NCBI GenBank assembly: GCA_013423385.1 | Contig: BLZA01000007.1 | Location: 682,001-746,000 of the forward strand | Origin: Naganishia liquefaciens | Lineage: Eukaryota; Basidiomycota; Tremellomycetes; Filobasidiales; Filobasidiaceae | DNA length: 64,000 nt | Direction of reading: 5' to 3' | Shown here: piece by piece, positions 1 to 12,081 of the stretch | How the letters are laid out: the number at the start of each line of letters is the position of its first letter | Numbering within the stretch: position 1 is the stretch's first letter | Program-made: the position numbers and the translations under genes | The notes under the pieces: model-generated | Told to the model about the DNA's origin: nothing | Seen by the model: only the letters and a program-made list of their open reading frames with translations | Database searches by the model: none

Positions 1-331
1 GTGCGCAGGAGGGGTCTTGCGGGGATCGCTTGTGTCGCAGAGTGGTGGAAATGTGGAAGGCGCATTAACGGCAAAATCGGCCGTATGCCGATATGGCATG
101 ATCGTAAGCGCTGCATGCTGCTCTGTCGTGCTCGCGGGTCCGTCAACAGCAGAGACGGGCAGGCGGAAAGCAGCATCCGAACTGCCAAAACTAAGAATTC
201 GGTCGAGGTCTTAGCCGACTCGTGGCCGATCGCTCCTTAGCGCGCCGAGTTCAGCCAGCACCCTTGCATTGATATATCAAGCTCATTCGTCAACCCGTGC
301 CCGCCTTCCCCTTTCTACCCCATCGCGCACC
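1..331. other. Left-edge intergenic DNA / promoter of the first gene
   Basis: No coding pattern is visible here. The only reading frames are short, open with non-ATG codons and resemble nothing I know. A pyrimidine-rich tract at about 300-325 lies just before the ATG at 332, as in many fungal promoters. Confidence 0.5.
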
Positions 332-2818
332 ATGAGCTCTACCCGCGACTTTACCCCAGACGAAGACGAGGCCGACGAACTCCTCCTTTCTGCCACCCGT
401 CCTGACCCGCCACCCCCCACAGTGCAGGGAGACGGGCAGGGACCGCAAGTGACGTCGATTCGGCTCAAGATTAGTGGATCCCACAATGGGTCGAGAGCGG
501 GTGGTGGTGGAAGGCCCACGGAGATCGATGCAGCTGAGAGGGTAAAGCTTGAAGAGTCGAGGGCAGATGCGAATGTGGAGATGGAAATGGAGCCAATAGA
601 TGCGTCATCAAGCATGATCGACAGCAAGCCGGACCCCGGGAAATCGCTACCTGTTCTCGATGAGAAACCCGCCACGGGATCTCGCAAGCGTGTTCTGTCA
701 AATCCATTGGATCCACCCTCGAGTGCGTCAACAACGACGGCGGGTAGGAAACGCCCCAAAGTCAGCACGCAACGCAAGCCAAAGCGCAAACCGCCCGCGC
801 ACCAGCTTCTGGATCCCACGAGCTTGCCCTCGCCGGGGATATATACCGCCGACGGGGACGACTTGCTTGCGGATGAACTATCGCTCATGGACGAAGAAGT
901 CGCAAAACGATCAACGAGAGGATCGTCGCCGCAATACCGTGAAGACTTATTCGCGCCCGATGACCAGCCGCCGCGCGCTGTGTCCCCCTTCGTGCCGCTG
1001 CGCAGTGAACGGTCAATATCCGGCGGACGCATGACGCCAGAGTCAAGTCCGGAAATTACATTGTTGGCCGATAACGTTGCATCAGTTCCCCGTGGCGTCG
1101 CTTTGCCGATCCCAACCTCGTCGGCCACCGGCGCCGCGACGGCTCCCAAGAAGAGGAAAAAGGCATGGCTTCAAAAAGCTGCACCCGTAGCGATCGCGCC
1201 AAATTCCTCGCTGGACCAGACTCCGCCACCTCCGGCGGCAGGACCATCGGAGAAACGCAAGCCGGCGCGAAAGTCTCGCGCGTTCAAGAGCAGCGCGGTT
1301 GTGTCGTCACCTCAGCTGGACCCCGCGGGGGATTCCGAGGCATTGACCGCCGCCGGTGAGATATACCTCGACCGCGGGGCGGGCGGTGAGCATTCCGCTG
1401 AGGGGCCGACAGCCCAAGAGGTCAAGCCGAAAAAGAAAAAGTCGCGCAAGTTGAAGCCCGGGGAAGTAGGGCCAGGCAAGCATTGGTGAGTCGGCGGCTC
1501 TTCTTTTGCCAATGTTGAGTCTTGCCTGACGGGCTTGTTACAGGCGGAAAGGGGTATTCGGATCGCATTCAGCGCGACAAGCGGGCGCCGAGAGCGGCGA
1601 GATGGCCGAGGCCAGCCCGAGATCAACACCGGGAGGCGGCGGGCGCTTGATTCTTCCGAAACCCACTGGTGGCGGAGCAGAGTCACGCCGACACTTGTTT
1701 ACTGCCGACGGCGAAAGCAATTATGATGCCGGGACACCCGAATACGAGGCTGGCGGTGCCGGCGAATACGCCGGCTCGGCGCGTTCGAGTCCTGAAATTT
1801 CGATGCGCAACGACCCGAGCATCTCGCTTGCGCGTCCACCGCTGCAGACGCGCGGATCCCAGATGACGACCAGCGTCCCAGCGCCGCGACCAAAACCATT
1901 GTTGGAAGGCGCAAACGGGCAGTATATCGTGCCCAAGGCCGGTGCCCGGGTGGACGACCTGGGGCACCCCGTGTACAGGAATAGTATTCTCACGCGCGGA
2001 ATCTCGATCATTCGGATTCAGGATTACAGTGGAGCCAAAGTGAGTTTCCAAGCGGGTCTCTCCGCGACGAGGAGCGTTCTTTACTGATGATGGGACTCAG
2101 GCAAAGGAACGAGAGGTGATAGTCCCGCGTGCGCTCAAGGATAACTTGGGCCCTAGAGCGAGGCAATTTGCGGATGGTCACCGCGTGATCACGGGTGTCG
2201 GCGGCACGCGACTCAAGTTTCGAAGTTGGATACCTCGTGAGTGGATAGGGTGGCGCGATGTGTCTGGGCACTACTAATGGACGCAACATAGGTACTGCCA
2301 CGTCCGAGTACCGCTTGGAGCGCGATGCCAAGATCGAGGAAATGCGCGCAAAGGAGATGGGCCATGCTGATTCTTCCGCGCCATCCAGACCGGGTCTATG
2401 GGCGACAGCGGCCCACACGAGCCAACGAAACCTGCATGGCTCACACGACGGCGCGACGCCGGACCCGGCGTGGACCGCGGCGCAGCAGGCGCAGATCCAC
2501 CTGGGCCAACAAGTACGCAAGATCAGCGCCTATGCGCCTGCTCCCTCCGAGGCGGATTCGACCGCTGCCGCGCCCATGAAGCCGGCCAAGAAGAAGAAGA
2601 AGAAGAAGAAGGTGATCAAGAGTGCGGCCGAGCTGACGGCCGGGGCGGATCTTGTGGCGCCGAGTCTGCCGAGTCCGCTGTTGGAGAGCGCGGCGCCGTC
2701 GAGCGTTGCTGCGAGTCCGGATGTGCAGGTGCGGGGTGATCCGATGGAGGGTGTGCGCGGGAGAGTGTATCGCGAGGTGTCGCCCGTGGTGGATGACCTG
2801 ATCATGGAGACTGTATGA
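332..2818 (+). CDS. Unknown basic, low-complexity protein, probably nuclear
   Basis: Four exons (332-1485, 1544-2039, 2101-2236, 2292-2818) splice into a 770-residue protein; every join keeps frame and uses GTGAGT donors. The start at 332 has a good context (gcaccATGa). I do not recognise the family. The N-terminal half is Pro/Ser-rich with basic patches (KKKKSRKLKPG near residue 380, followed by GPGKHWRKG). The middle, about residues 490-610, looks folded: it contains ANGQYIVPKAGARVDDLGHP, then VYRNSILTRGISIIRIQDYSG, then a segment with RLERDAKIEEMRAKEM. The tail has an eight-lysine run (KPAKKKKKKKKVIK). The basic runs suggest nuclear location. GKHWRKG faintly recalls short motifs in fungal chromatin-remodelling subunits, but that is a guess and no name is justified. 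Confidence 0.75.
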
Positions 2819-3327
2819 GGGGGGGGGGGGTGGCCGTAGGATGACGGTTGTGGGACCGGGGGATGCGACCGAGTGCGCGCTGGAATCGCTCGCGTAAAGG
2901 GGATCGCGCGCGTCGGAAACAAGCCCCGGGCCTCCGTCTTTCGTCATCAGGCATCGGGAATTTATATTATCATTGTACGGCTCGTTTCTATAAGTTGCGG
3001 CGCATCGGGGATCCGGATCGTATCGAGGTCGTGCCTCTTCCCCTTGCTCTTCCCCTCGTCCACTGCCAGACGTCTGCTCGCGCGTCTATTGTTCGCCCAG
3101 AGACATCCATCATTCCACTCTTCCCGCGCAATCCCGGCCAGTCAGGTCTCCCAGGCGCCGCTGCCGCACCCCTCCGATCGCTCGTCCACGCTCGCACGAC
3201 CCACACACACGACCGCCAGCGCTCACCGCCCGTTGGAACAACGGCCGCTCGATCCAAGGAGACATCGGGATACGCAGAGCAGCCGATCAAGCTCAAGAAG
3301 ATTCTGTACGAGGATAAAGTGCGAGAG
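2819..3327. other. Intergenic DNA upstream of the amidase
   Basis: It begins with a run of about ten G directly after the previous stop. A CT-rich tract near 3030-3060 and the following C-rich stretch look like promoter/5' leader sequence. An open frame covers part of it, in frame with the amidase, but its residues are low-complexity and unlike any amidase N-terminus, so I left it out. Confidence 0.4.
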
Positions 3328-5810
3328 ATGTCGCGCAGCCAGGCCAATCCGGGAGGACACGGGGTAAAGATCGGGGATGCGATTAGGCAGCTCAATGACC
3401 TGGATTTGTCAGAGACCAATCTCGCCAGCCCGAGCTCGACGTTGCGTTCGCGACAGAAACCGTCGAATCCAAAGCCAAAGCCGACGGAAGCGGACCTGAT
3501 GAATCTCGCGGGCAAGCTAGACATGCGCATTCCGCCCGAGGTGAGGCATTTGTATCTGGAGGCGCTCAAGAGCATTCACGATGCCGCAGAGGTGACAATG
3601 GAGGAGGAAGGTCAGTACAACCCGCCGGATGGAACGATATCACCAAAAAAAAAGGATGTAACGGCTGACCATTCGCGAGGGCCCGCTAGACTACTATCCC
3701 CGTCCGGACAGGAAACTCTACCCGCGCAGAAACATTCGGTTCGCAGACGAGGACGAGCTGCGCCGGGGCTGGGCATGGCGCGCCGATGTCGCCAAGGATT
3801 ACCGCATTGCCAATGCGCGACAAAAGGAGGACGATTCCACGGCGGCGGATGGACGGCAGGCAAATCGATCCGAAACGCGGGACGGCGAGGAGCTGACAAA
3901 GGTCGTCTCGAATGGCGCGCATGAGGATGTGACTCGGCCGCATCAGGTGGCGCGTTTGCCTCGGACAGACGTCGATGCCGATCCGTCCTCGATGCGGCCG
4001 ATTGCTAACGAGGCGACGGCCCCAATCGAGAAGAAGACGGCTTCTCCGGCACAGGATGGCGAGGATGGTAAAGCGATTGACAATGAACGCAAGCAAAAGG
4101 GAGAGGGTGACAAGTTATTGTTGGAAGGGAAAACGGTCGTGTTGAAGGATATGATCATGCTCGCGGACGTGCCGTGCCTGTTTGGCTCCGAGACGGGCGG
4201 AGAGTATGTCTGTGAGTTCGAAAGGGGATATCTTATACGGACATCATGTAACTGACATGTTCCGCCTTTAGCGGAGATGGATGCCACCTGTGTGACGAGA
4301 ATCCTGGACAGCGGGGGCCATATCAAAGGAAAAGCCAATTGCGAAGTAAGGTCTCATCAACGCTGCTTGTACACCGCTAACCTCGCTTGTGCCAGTCCTG
4401 GGCCATCCATTGGACATCATCGAGCGCACCGAAAGCCATCATCGATAACCCCGTCGCCCCAGGATTCTCCGCCGGCGGATCCTCGAGCGGATGCGCGGCG
4501 CTCGTTGGAAGCGGGGAAGTGGATATGGGGATCGGAGGCGATCAGAGTGGGAGTATTCGAGTGGTATGTTCCGAGGTTGCGAGGATGCCGGCTGCCGCTA
4601 ATTGGGTTGTCGATTAGCCTGCTTCGCATTCTGGAATCGTCGGTTTGCGGCCGACGTACGGCTTGGTTCCAACGACCGGTGTCATCAGTATCGAGGCTGA
4701 AAAGGATATCATCGGTCAGCACATTGTTCGCTGGGATCCCTGCATCATTCGGACTCACCCTGTCTGCAGGCCCCATGACCCGGTCCGTATATGAGAATGC
4801 ACTCCTCCTCGAGGCCATCGCGGGTCCGGACTGGATCGACCTTCGACAAGCCGATAGGCCTATGCCGAATCCCATTCCCAAGTACTCATCCTTATTGCTC
4901 GAAGCACGTGAAAAGATTGAAAAAGAGGGGCTCAAGGGCGTCAAGATTGGTCTGCTCAAGGAAGGATTCTCGGCTATCGGCAAAGACGAGCGCGTTGAAA
5001 AAGTTGTTAGACAGGCGGCGGACAAGTTCAAGGAATTGGGTGCGACGGTGCACGAAGTGTCTTGCCCTTCGCATTTCGGCTTGTCAAAGGCGAATACCAT
5101 TGCGACGACGGTCGGGGCCACGGGTGCTATGCATGGGCGGGCGATAGGATCAAAGCAGCTCAAATTGGGCGGGTTCTGGGAAGGCGTGCTGCCATTCAAC
5201 CAGGAGCGATACAGTCAACTTGATCATATACTGAAACTGGAAATTATCTCTGCGTGAGTCTTCCCGACGATCCGCCGCTATGCACTGCTGAAGTTGTCTC
5301 TAGCGAATACGTCTCGCGGTACTTTCCCACGGCGTATGATCGCTCCATGAACCTACTGCGCAAGTGGTCCGGCGAAGTAGACGCTTTGCTCGACGAGGTC
5401 GATATTCTCCTCATGCCGACATGCGTGCAGCCGCCGCCACGCAATATTCCCAAGGAAGCCGGCGTCGAGCAGCTGATGAAAGCCGGGTGTAAGTCTCGTC
5501 TCCGCTTCCGTGACTCGAACTCATCGACATCTTCACAGCCTCTTCGAGCGTCAACACGAATCCCTTTTCCGCGACAGGTCATCCATCAATAACCTTGCCC
5601 GTCGGATGGAGTCCACCCTTAGACGAGGACATACACCAAGAATCCGACAAAAATATTCGCCTGCCCGTCGGCATGCTCATGGTTGGCGCCAAGTATGACG
5701 AGATGACACTGCTGAAGTTGGGCGATGCGTGGGAGCAGAATTGGGGTGGGTACCCTATTGTCGAAAAGGGTATTGGATGCAACGAGAGCGAGGGGAGTGC
5801 AAAGTCATAG
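3328..5810 (+). CDS. Amidase (amidase-signature family)
   Basis: Eight exons (3328-3610, 3690-4211, 4272-4345, 4396-4563, 4618-4714, 4770-5253, 5304-5488, 5539-5810) give 694 residues. It should hydrolyse a carboxamide; the substrate cannot be read from sequence. The Ser-cisSer-Lys machinery is visible: Lys in GKTVVLKDMI, cis-Ser in GFSAGGSSSGCAALVG, and the nucleophile Ser in MGIGGDQSGSIRVPA. The C-terminus has the family ending NTNPFSATGHPSITLPVG and LPVGMLMVGAKYDE. A Lys/Glu/Asp-rich insert of about 85 residues lies between the DYYPRPDRKLYPRRNIRF segment and the catalytic Lys, making the protein longer than the usual 500-600. The start at 3328 is the first ATG in a plausible frame; an upstream exon cannot be excluded. 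The gene converges with the MFS gene on the other strand. Confidence 0.85.
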
Positions 5811-5976
5811 ACATGACCCTGTGAGAGGCAATATACAGAAAATGGCTCGCCACCGAAGCGAAATTGTTTGCATACAACAGACATGGGAATGTCCTCTACT
5901 CAATTGTATCATAACACACCGTTACGTTCTACAAATCCCATCTATAGTGCAATCTGTCAAGAAGCCCGACTTCTCG

Positions 5977-8362
5977 CTAACTCTCCATGGCGACTGGTGG
6001 CACATCCGTCTTTTCGCCCTTTTCCGCGTCCTTGTCGGCTGGAGCTTGCTCCCTCGCTTTCTTCGCGGTACCCGGCCCCCCTCCGTTGCGATTGATCAGA
6101 AATGCCGATGCAAAAGCAATGACACCGCATGGAATGGCAATTGCATAGACGTTAGACAGCGTACGCGCATAGGCTGTAAGGACGCTGTAGCGTAGGTTCT
6201 GAGCGGGGCGAGATCAGTTACGCTTCTACGCACGGAGATCGAAGCACTCACCTCGGGCACCGATGTCCAAACTCCGCTCGCCGAGGACAGAACTATCTCG
6301 GTTTCTTCGCGGCCAAGAGTGGGCGCAAAGTGCAAGAGGTTCTTCTTCAGCTGGGAGAGGATCAGTCAAAGCAAGCGTGATCACATCATGACACTTACTG
6401 TATTGGAGAACACGGCACCACCAAGACTGATACCCAGAATTCGTCCGACGAAAGACCAAAACATAACGGCTCCCATCGCCTGCGGAATAACCTTCGGCGT
6501 GGTGTGGTAGTCCCATTGGACGAGGATCATGGTATTCTGCAGGAACAGGCCGATGCCAACACCAATGATGGCTCCGTATCCCATAAGATGGCTGATTGAA
6601 GTTTCGGCCGACCGAACGCTCGTCAAGAGTGCTCCACCGATAGCGATGAGCACTGGTCCCGGAAGGATAACGTACCAGGCCTTGCCGAAGCGGGAGATGA
6701 GGCGACCGCTGACGATCAAAGTGACAATCTGGGTTCCGATCATGGGCAAAAGACGGATACCGGCATCGGTGGCGGATAAGCTGTATGAATAATTAGCGCC
6801 TTGTCAAGTTGTCCTCCCGCGATTTGGAGGACTTACTTGTAGAGTGCTTGCATGTCTTCAGACATGTAGTAAATGAGCACCATCATCGCTGCAAATCCAA
6901 AGGCCGTGACAAGACAGGCTCCAACGACTGTTGGATTCTTGAAGAGCGAAAGCTGGAGCATCGCTCTGCCTGGTCCCACATAGCGCTCCCATGCGAGAAA
7001 GACGGCAAGAAGGAACGGGATCATCACGAGGCAAGCGATGACACTGCCGTCACTCCATGGCTTGGACGCTCCCTGTGACAGGAGAAATCAGCGAGCGCTC
7101 GCGAACGATGAAATGGACACATACCCCCCATTGCAAAGCCAAGATGAAACACGTGCTCCAACCGAGGATAATGGCTCCTCCAATCCAGTCGAATCGGGCA
7201 ACGTCTCGGAACATGTGACGTCCCCAGCCTTTCCACGAGTCTTTCTGGCCCATTGGGGGTGCAGCAGGAAGGATGAAGATAAAGGAGGCAATGCTAACGC
7301 CACCGAATGGACTAAGAGTACGGGTCAGTATCCCAACCGCTTGTTGTGAAGCGCAACTAAATTCACTGACAGGTTGATATAGAAACACCTGAAGAAGAGG
7401 TGATAAGTATCAAGCGAGCCGCTGAGTGTTCAGACTTACCATCGCCATGTGACATGATCGGCAAATGCCCCTCCGACAAGAGGTCCGACAACACTGGCAA
7501 TAGCGAACCTAGAAGGTGGTTTCAGTATCATGTGTCGCGTCGAAAAGCTGCAAAACGACGTACGATACTCCCACTAAGCCCATGTATTTCGCACGCTGAG
7601 CCATCGTTGAAGTTTCGGCGAGAATGACAACGGCGCAGGTGAATATTCCAGCGGCCCCAAGACCAGCTACTGCTCGACCAAAGATGAGGACTGGCATGCT
7701 TGGCGCAACACCGCAAATAAGGCTCCCGACTTCGAAGATGAAGACGGCGCAAATGATGACAGCCTTCGAGGGGAATACTCGGAGAGCTTGCGAGTATAAT
7801 AGATTGGCAGCAAGCATGGTGATGAAGAATCTGAGGCGATAGCAATGTGCTATTAGCCAAAATGTATCGGTGTACGGTGAATGTCTAACGCTCACCCATT
7901 CGCAAGCCATGGCAACTGATCCAAGGCTCCAAATTCGTCGGTGATCTTGGGAATGGCGGTAGCCAGAATCAACTGATCGAGCGCGAAGAGAAAGACACAG
8001 ATGCAGAGGCTGATGAACAGGAGCCAAAACCGAAGGCGCGTGAGCGGAATGGCGACGACATCTTCTGGCTTCCCGGCCGCAGGCGCGACTGTGGGCACAT
8101 TGCTTTTGTCGAGCTCATGTATGCCTAGGCAGGGTTCAATCAGTTCTAGGCCGTCGAATTTAGAGAATGCCTTACTGCGTGTGCTTGTCGTATCCGAAAG
8201 AGCTTTGCTGTACTTGGCGTCTTGATCCGCGAGAGATACGGAACGGGATGCACCCAAGGTGGCATCGCTGGAGGAAATGTGATTTGCGTCTGCAGCTTGC
8301 AAAGCCGAGGGGGTCGCTTGCGTCAGCGGGATGTTCTTGTTAATTTCGTATTTTTCCGACAT
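5977..8362 (-). CDS. MFS transporter, DHA2 (14-TM) drug:H+ antiporter type
   Basis: About ten exons encode a polytopic membrane protein of roughly 560 residues. After a hydrophilic N-terminus the first helix runs [20 protein letters not shown], followed by [16 protein letters not shown], the DHA2 motif at the end of TM1. Later family marks are [52 protein letters not shown] and FYINLPVGGVSIA, which follow the standard DHA2 order. The C-terminus is charged ([18 protein letters not shown]). Such proteins usually export drugs, siderophores or metabolites at the plasma or vacuolar membrane; the substrate is unknown. Introns are about 50-65 bases. The first (8125-8175, 51 bases) is a multiple of three and stop-free, so retention would add 17 residues. 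An ATATATA stretch at 8419-8425 lies 57 bases before the ATG. Confidence 0.88.
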
Positions 8363-9365
8363 GGCAGATGTTGAGTTGAATGAAGTCTCGCTTGAGGTAG
8401 CCTCACAGGCCCTTCATCATATATACATGAAGACCAATACAAATGGCCGTATCGACCATTCGCAAGCCGAAGTGTGTTACGAAGCGTTTCGTGTCCCATC
8501 GGCCAATACCTGCAAGGACGATTGCAGAGATTGACTAGACGACCTGTACTTCAGCCACTTCATCAGTATACCCCGTATCCCGAAATAACCCTGGCCGAAC
8601 CCCGAGGTTCAAGAAGGTTCACGTGCCGCGGGTCGCGCGTGTCGTCTCTTCCGAGTTTCTTCCTGCCGGCAGTCGAGATAGACAATAGGCAGCCTCGCAA
8701 GCTCTGCGGCACTCTGAAAGTAGACTATTAGACGAGGCTGCGGACTCGGCATATCTCCACCCATGCATCCATGCCTGGCGCGACTACGGCTTTCTGGTAT
8801 TGAATGAGCTTTGTGAATCACCTCGGCCAGCTCTTGCGGCCGCGCATTTAGCGGCAGTGCTGACTCAGCTCAGCGTCCAAGAGACATGCACGTCGATCTC
8901 CGGTATGTCTGAAGCTTGTTGGCATTCACATGCGTTCGAGACGCGCAGGATACTTGAGATAGTGAACCCGAAAACCCTTACCAGAGATCGGGACGACCTG
9001 GAGAATGGCCGTTATTCCATCATTTTCTCGATAAGGTACTGAAAGGTGTCGGCCTCGAGAAGCTGCTGGAGTGCCGCGATCTGCTCAATTTCGATTACTC
9101 CTCCTCAAAGTTTCAGATGTTTCGCTTCCGCGCAGACTCGTCGCTTTCTCCATAGCTTTCTCCAAGTTCTCGACTCTGACAAGTCCGATCTCGACTTGTG
9201 CCCGTCTCGTCGTCTTCAGCCGGCCAACGGTCTATCATGTACTATTATCTCTCCTTTCTGCGGCCACCTCCAGCTTTAGTCCATGTTGGCGAGGGGAGCA
9301 TCACAATCACCCCGCAAATAGCAAACGACCTTCGCACAGAGTAGGTAAGCCCCTCGCGAGCCTCT
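8363..9365. other. Divergent intergenic region between the MFS and methyltransferase genes
   Basis: About 1 kb without a convincing gene. The left end holds the TATA-like promoter of the MFS gene. Several short open frames have no recognisable domain. Part of the right end may belong to a 5' leader or an unrecognised first exon of the methyltransferase, whose start is uncertain. Confidence 0.4.
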
Positions 9366-10700
9366 ATGTTATTCGTCCTGATCTGCGAGGCATGTCCCAG
9401 ACTAAAGGAAGACGAGCCGACAGACATCTTCTATACATGGCAACGCATCGCGCCTTCTGTCCTAGATTCCACACGTTCAGCAAAGTTGACAACATATCAA
9501 CCACCAATAAACACCTACAAAGCTATTTCGGTGCCCCTCCCAACGACTGCCAAACCATCCGAGTCATGGCGTCTGGGCTTATTTTCACCTCCTGCCTCAA
9601 CAGTGCGCGGATCCCTCGATTGCCTTGCAAAGCATAATTGCGGTGTATGGAGTGAACCTATCGCATTCCTAGGTGGACGGCCCATAAAGGGAAAGGCGGA
9701 CAAACAGGGCGCTATAAAACAGGGTCGCGTCTTTCGAGAATGGCAGGTCGGGCCTGTCGTGGCGGAACAGGGGCCGGATAACGTCTTGCGAGTCGTTGAA
9801 CAAACGAGCTTTGATCTCGACAAGGTAAGGTTTCGCCCTCATTCGATGCGACTCCAGCTGACGCTCCTCAAAGAAAATTTGGGATTCGGGCCTGGCACTC
9901 TCCGCATGGTTGCATGCGCATCTGTCCTCTCCAGCACCGAAGCAGCATAAGCAAGTCACAAAATATCTTTCCCGTCTCACTCAGTCGTCTGGTGACGGCC
10001 GAATCATTGAGCTCGGCGCGGGAACGGGTCTTGTCTCTTTCGCGATCGGGTCGGCTGTGAGGAGGCTCAAACATACCTCATCGGGGACGCTGGATATCTA
10101 TGCAACGGATCTGGGTAAGAGCGAGATACGTATTTATGATGTCTGACGGCTGGTTTACCTTTTTTTGACCAAAGATTCCGCAATTCCGCTCATTGACGAA
10201 AATACAGCGTTAAATTCGCGTCTATGGAAGTCACCACCCCGCGTCGTGGACGAGGATGCTGCTGGAGAGGAGACTGGGGATGTTATATCACGAGAAATAT
10301 CAGTGCACAGTCGCGTGCTGGATTGGGATGAGCCAATTCCTGCTTGGGCAAATGAAGGTGGCATTACACTCGTCATGTACGTTCCCTCGCGTTTCCTGCC
10401 GACCTTGGCTGACCCGCCATTGACAACAGCGCAGCAGACGTGACGTACAACACAGCGTCATTTCCTTCCCTTGTCAACACTCTCGTTGGTCTCCTTCAGC
10501 CGGATGCAGAGGGACACGCGCCGATGCTTCTACTCGCGTACAAGGAGCGGGATCCGTCAGAGCGAGAGCTGTGGGATATGGTGCGGGCGCGAGGATTGAC
10601 ACTGGAGTTGGTGGATACAATCACGGGTCACGAGGAGGAGGGAATGACGGGCGCGACGGAGATCTGGATCGGAGGATTTGGGAAGAGCTCGGAACCTTGA
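9366..10700 (+). CDS. METTL21-type protein-lysine methyltransferase
   Basis: Exons 9366-9824, 9874-10114, 10175-10376 and 10430-10700 join in frame into about 390 residues. It is a seven-beta-strand SAM-dependent methyltransferase. The segment before the SAM site, KIWDSGLALSAWL, matches the VWDxxxxLSxYL element of METTL21/EFM proteins. The glycine loop is IIELGAGTGLVSFAIG, the acidic end of strand 2 is LDIYATDL, and the catalytic D-x-x-Y motif is AADVTYN. LLLAYKERDPSERELWDMV is the conserved helix near the C-terminus. Family members methylate lysines on elongation factors or chaperones in the cytosol; the target here is unknown. The N-terminal ~110 residues look irregular, so the true start may be further in or use another exon. 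The stop is 64 bases from the stop of the converging PQ-loop gene. Confidence 0.8.
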
Positions 10701-10764
10701 CAGCGCGTAGCCATATACTGTGATACTTGATGATCTAGTGATACAACGATTCCTGATATCCTGA

Positions 10765-11810
10765 CTATACGTCCTCTATTCGGCTCGAAGGCTCAGGTGC
10801 CTCAAGTTTCTTGGTGCTTTTCAACGATGGCACTCGGGCTGGCTTGGACTCTGTCATCGAAGTCGCATTCGGATCCCCACCATCAATTTCCCGCGCCGTA
10901 TCTTCCCTTCCCTCATCCCCACTTTTTTCTATCCGCTCTATCGCTCGGCGTCTCGCCCGTGGATTCAGCATAACGGCAAGTACGACCACGATACCGTCTA
11001 AAAGCACGACCGCTGCGTAATTAATCTATTCATGTCCGTTAGCCGTTTCCTAGTAAGCGACAACTTTCGCGCGGCTCACCGTCGCCAGAATATCGATGAA
11101 TTCCTTGAATACAAGGCTCAAGATGCAAAATACGCCGCCGGCCATATCGACGGCCATGAATGTCATGGAGATCCCCTTGACTTCGCCGAGCCTGTAGATC
11201 TCCCAGTATTGCGGGAGTAAGGCCCCGGCAAGGAGGACTGCGGAGAGGATCCCGAAAAGAAGGACGGGCGCATCTGTACCATTCGCCTGACCGGCCTGTG
11301 GACGAATCAATGGATCAACATACGCAAGGAAAGCGAACAAAAAAAAACGTACGCGGAGGGCGAAGGTCATCCCAGCTTCGAATGCGCCGAAGAATGCGCA
11401 AAACCCGAGGAAGAAGACGATGCAAAGTTTAAGAGGTTTTCCATGCCCGTAGTATAGACATTGCGCAGTCGAAAGTGCGGCAAGCGTTGAAAACAGTTGT
11501 GGCTGGAGCTGGAGGACGGTCAGGTGAAGGCTTTGCAGCTGCCGCCGGACCTACGATGATGGGGATATTTATGTTCTGCACAATGGCGTAGGTGCCGAGG
11601 AACAGTCCGGCACACGCCCAAATGCTATGACACTTTGTCAGCTCCTTCCGTTGTCGAAGGAGCCTTTACTCACAACATCAAGAGTGTGCTCAGGCCTTCG
11701 GTTTCCTTGGTCCGGTACGACTTCCATATTTGCGGGATGATCTGAACAGACCAGAGGACGGCTCCGATCGTACCAAAGACGTTTTCCAGCGCGGCGTTGG
11801 GATGCGGCAT
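10765..11810 (-). CDS. PQ-loop repeat membrane protein
   Basis: About five exons encode a multi-pass membrane protein beginning MPHPNAALENVFGTIGAVLW. Two PQ-loops are visible: VLWSVQIIPQIWKSYRTKET near residues 18-37, and ALLPQYWEIYRLGEVKGIS in the second half. Each is the Pro-Gln pair at the end of a helix that defines this SWEET/cystinosin-related family. Members move amino acids or sugars across vacuolar, lysosomal or Golgi membranes; the substrate is not readable. The C-terminal tail (LNPRARRRAIERIEKSGDEG onward) is charged and probably cytosolic. The start at 11810 is the first ATG of an exon leading straight into helix 1. It diverges from PPWD1 with 271 bases between start codons. Confidence 0.82.
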
Positions 11811-12081
11811 GATCCGCCGACGAACTGACTATGGAATCATGGATAGCTTGCAGACATGAGGATCTCTGTATACATCGGAACCAGAGCACCCGGAGTAAGA
11901 CTGAAATCTGCAAGGCGAGTCTGATAACAGAAATAACCCTCTCGTAGATAGCCGCGTTTCTTTGCCGCGCGAACCACGCTACGAATGATCGAGACTTTGG
12001 AACGGTCGACTTGGTTAGACATAATTGACATGGGTCGATACCTATGTATCGATACCTTGTGCATACACCTGATCACACACC

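Noticed and set aside
1-240. Two overlapping open frames at the left edge
   Set aside because: Short, non-ATG or weak starts and no resemblance to any protein.
283-1149. 288-codon minus-strand frame over the first exon of the leftmost gene
   Set aside because: Low-complexity shadow of the sense frame, which splices cleanly through four exons.
2848-3327. In-frame upstream extension of the amidase
   Set aside because: The residues are Arg/Pro/Ser-rich and resemble translated leader, and the DNA looks like a promoter.
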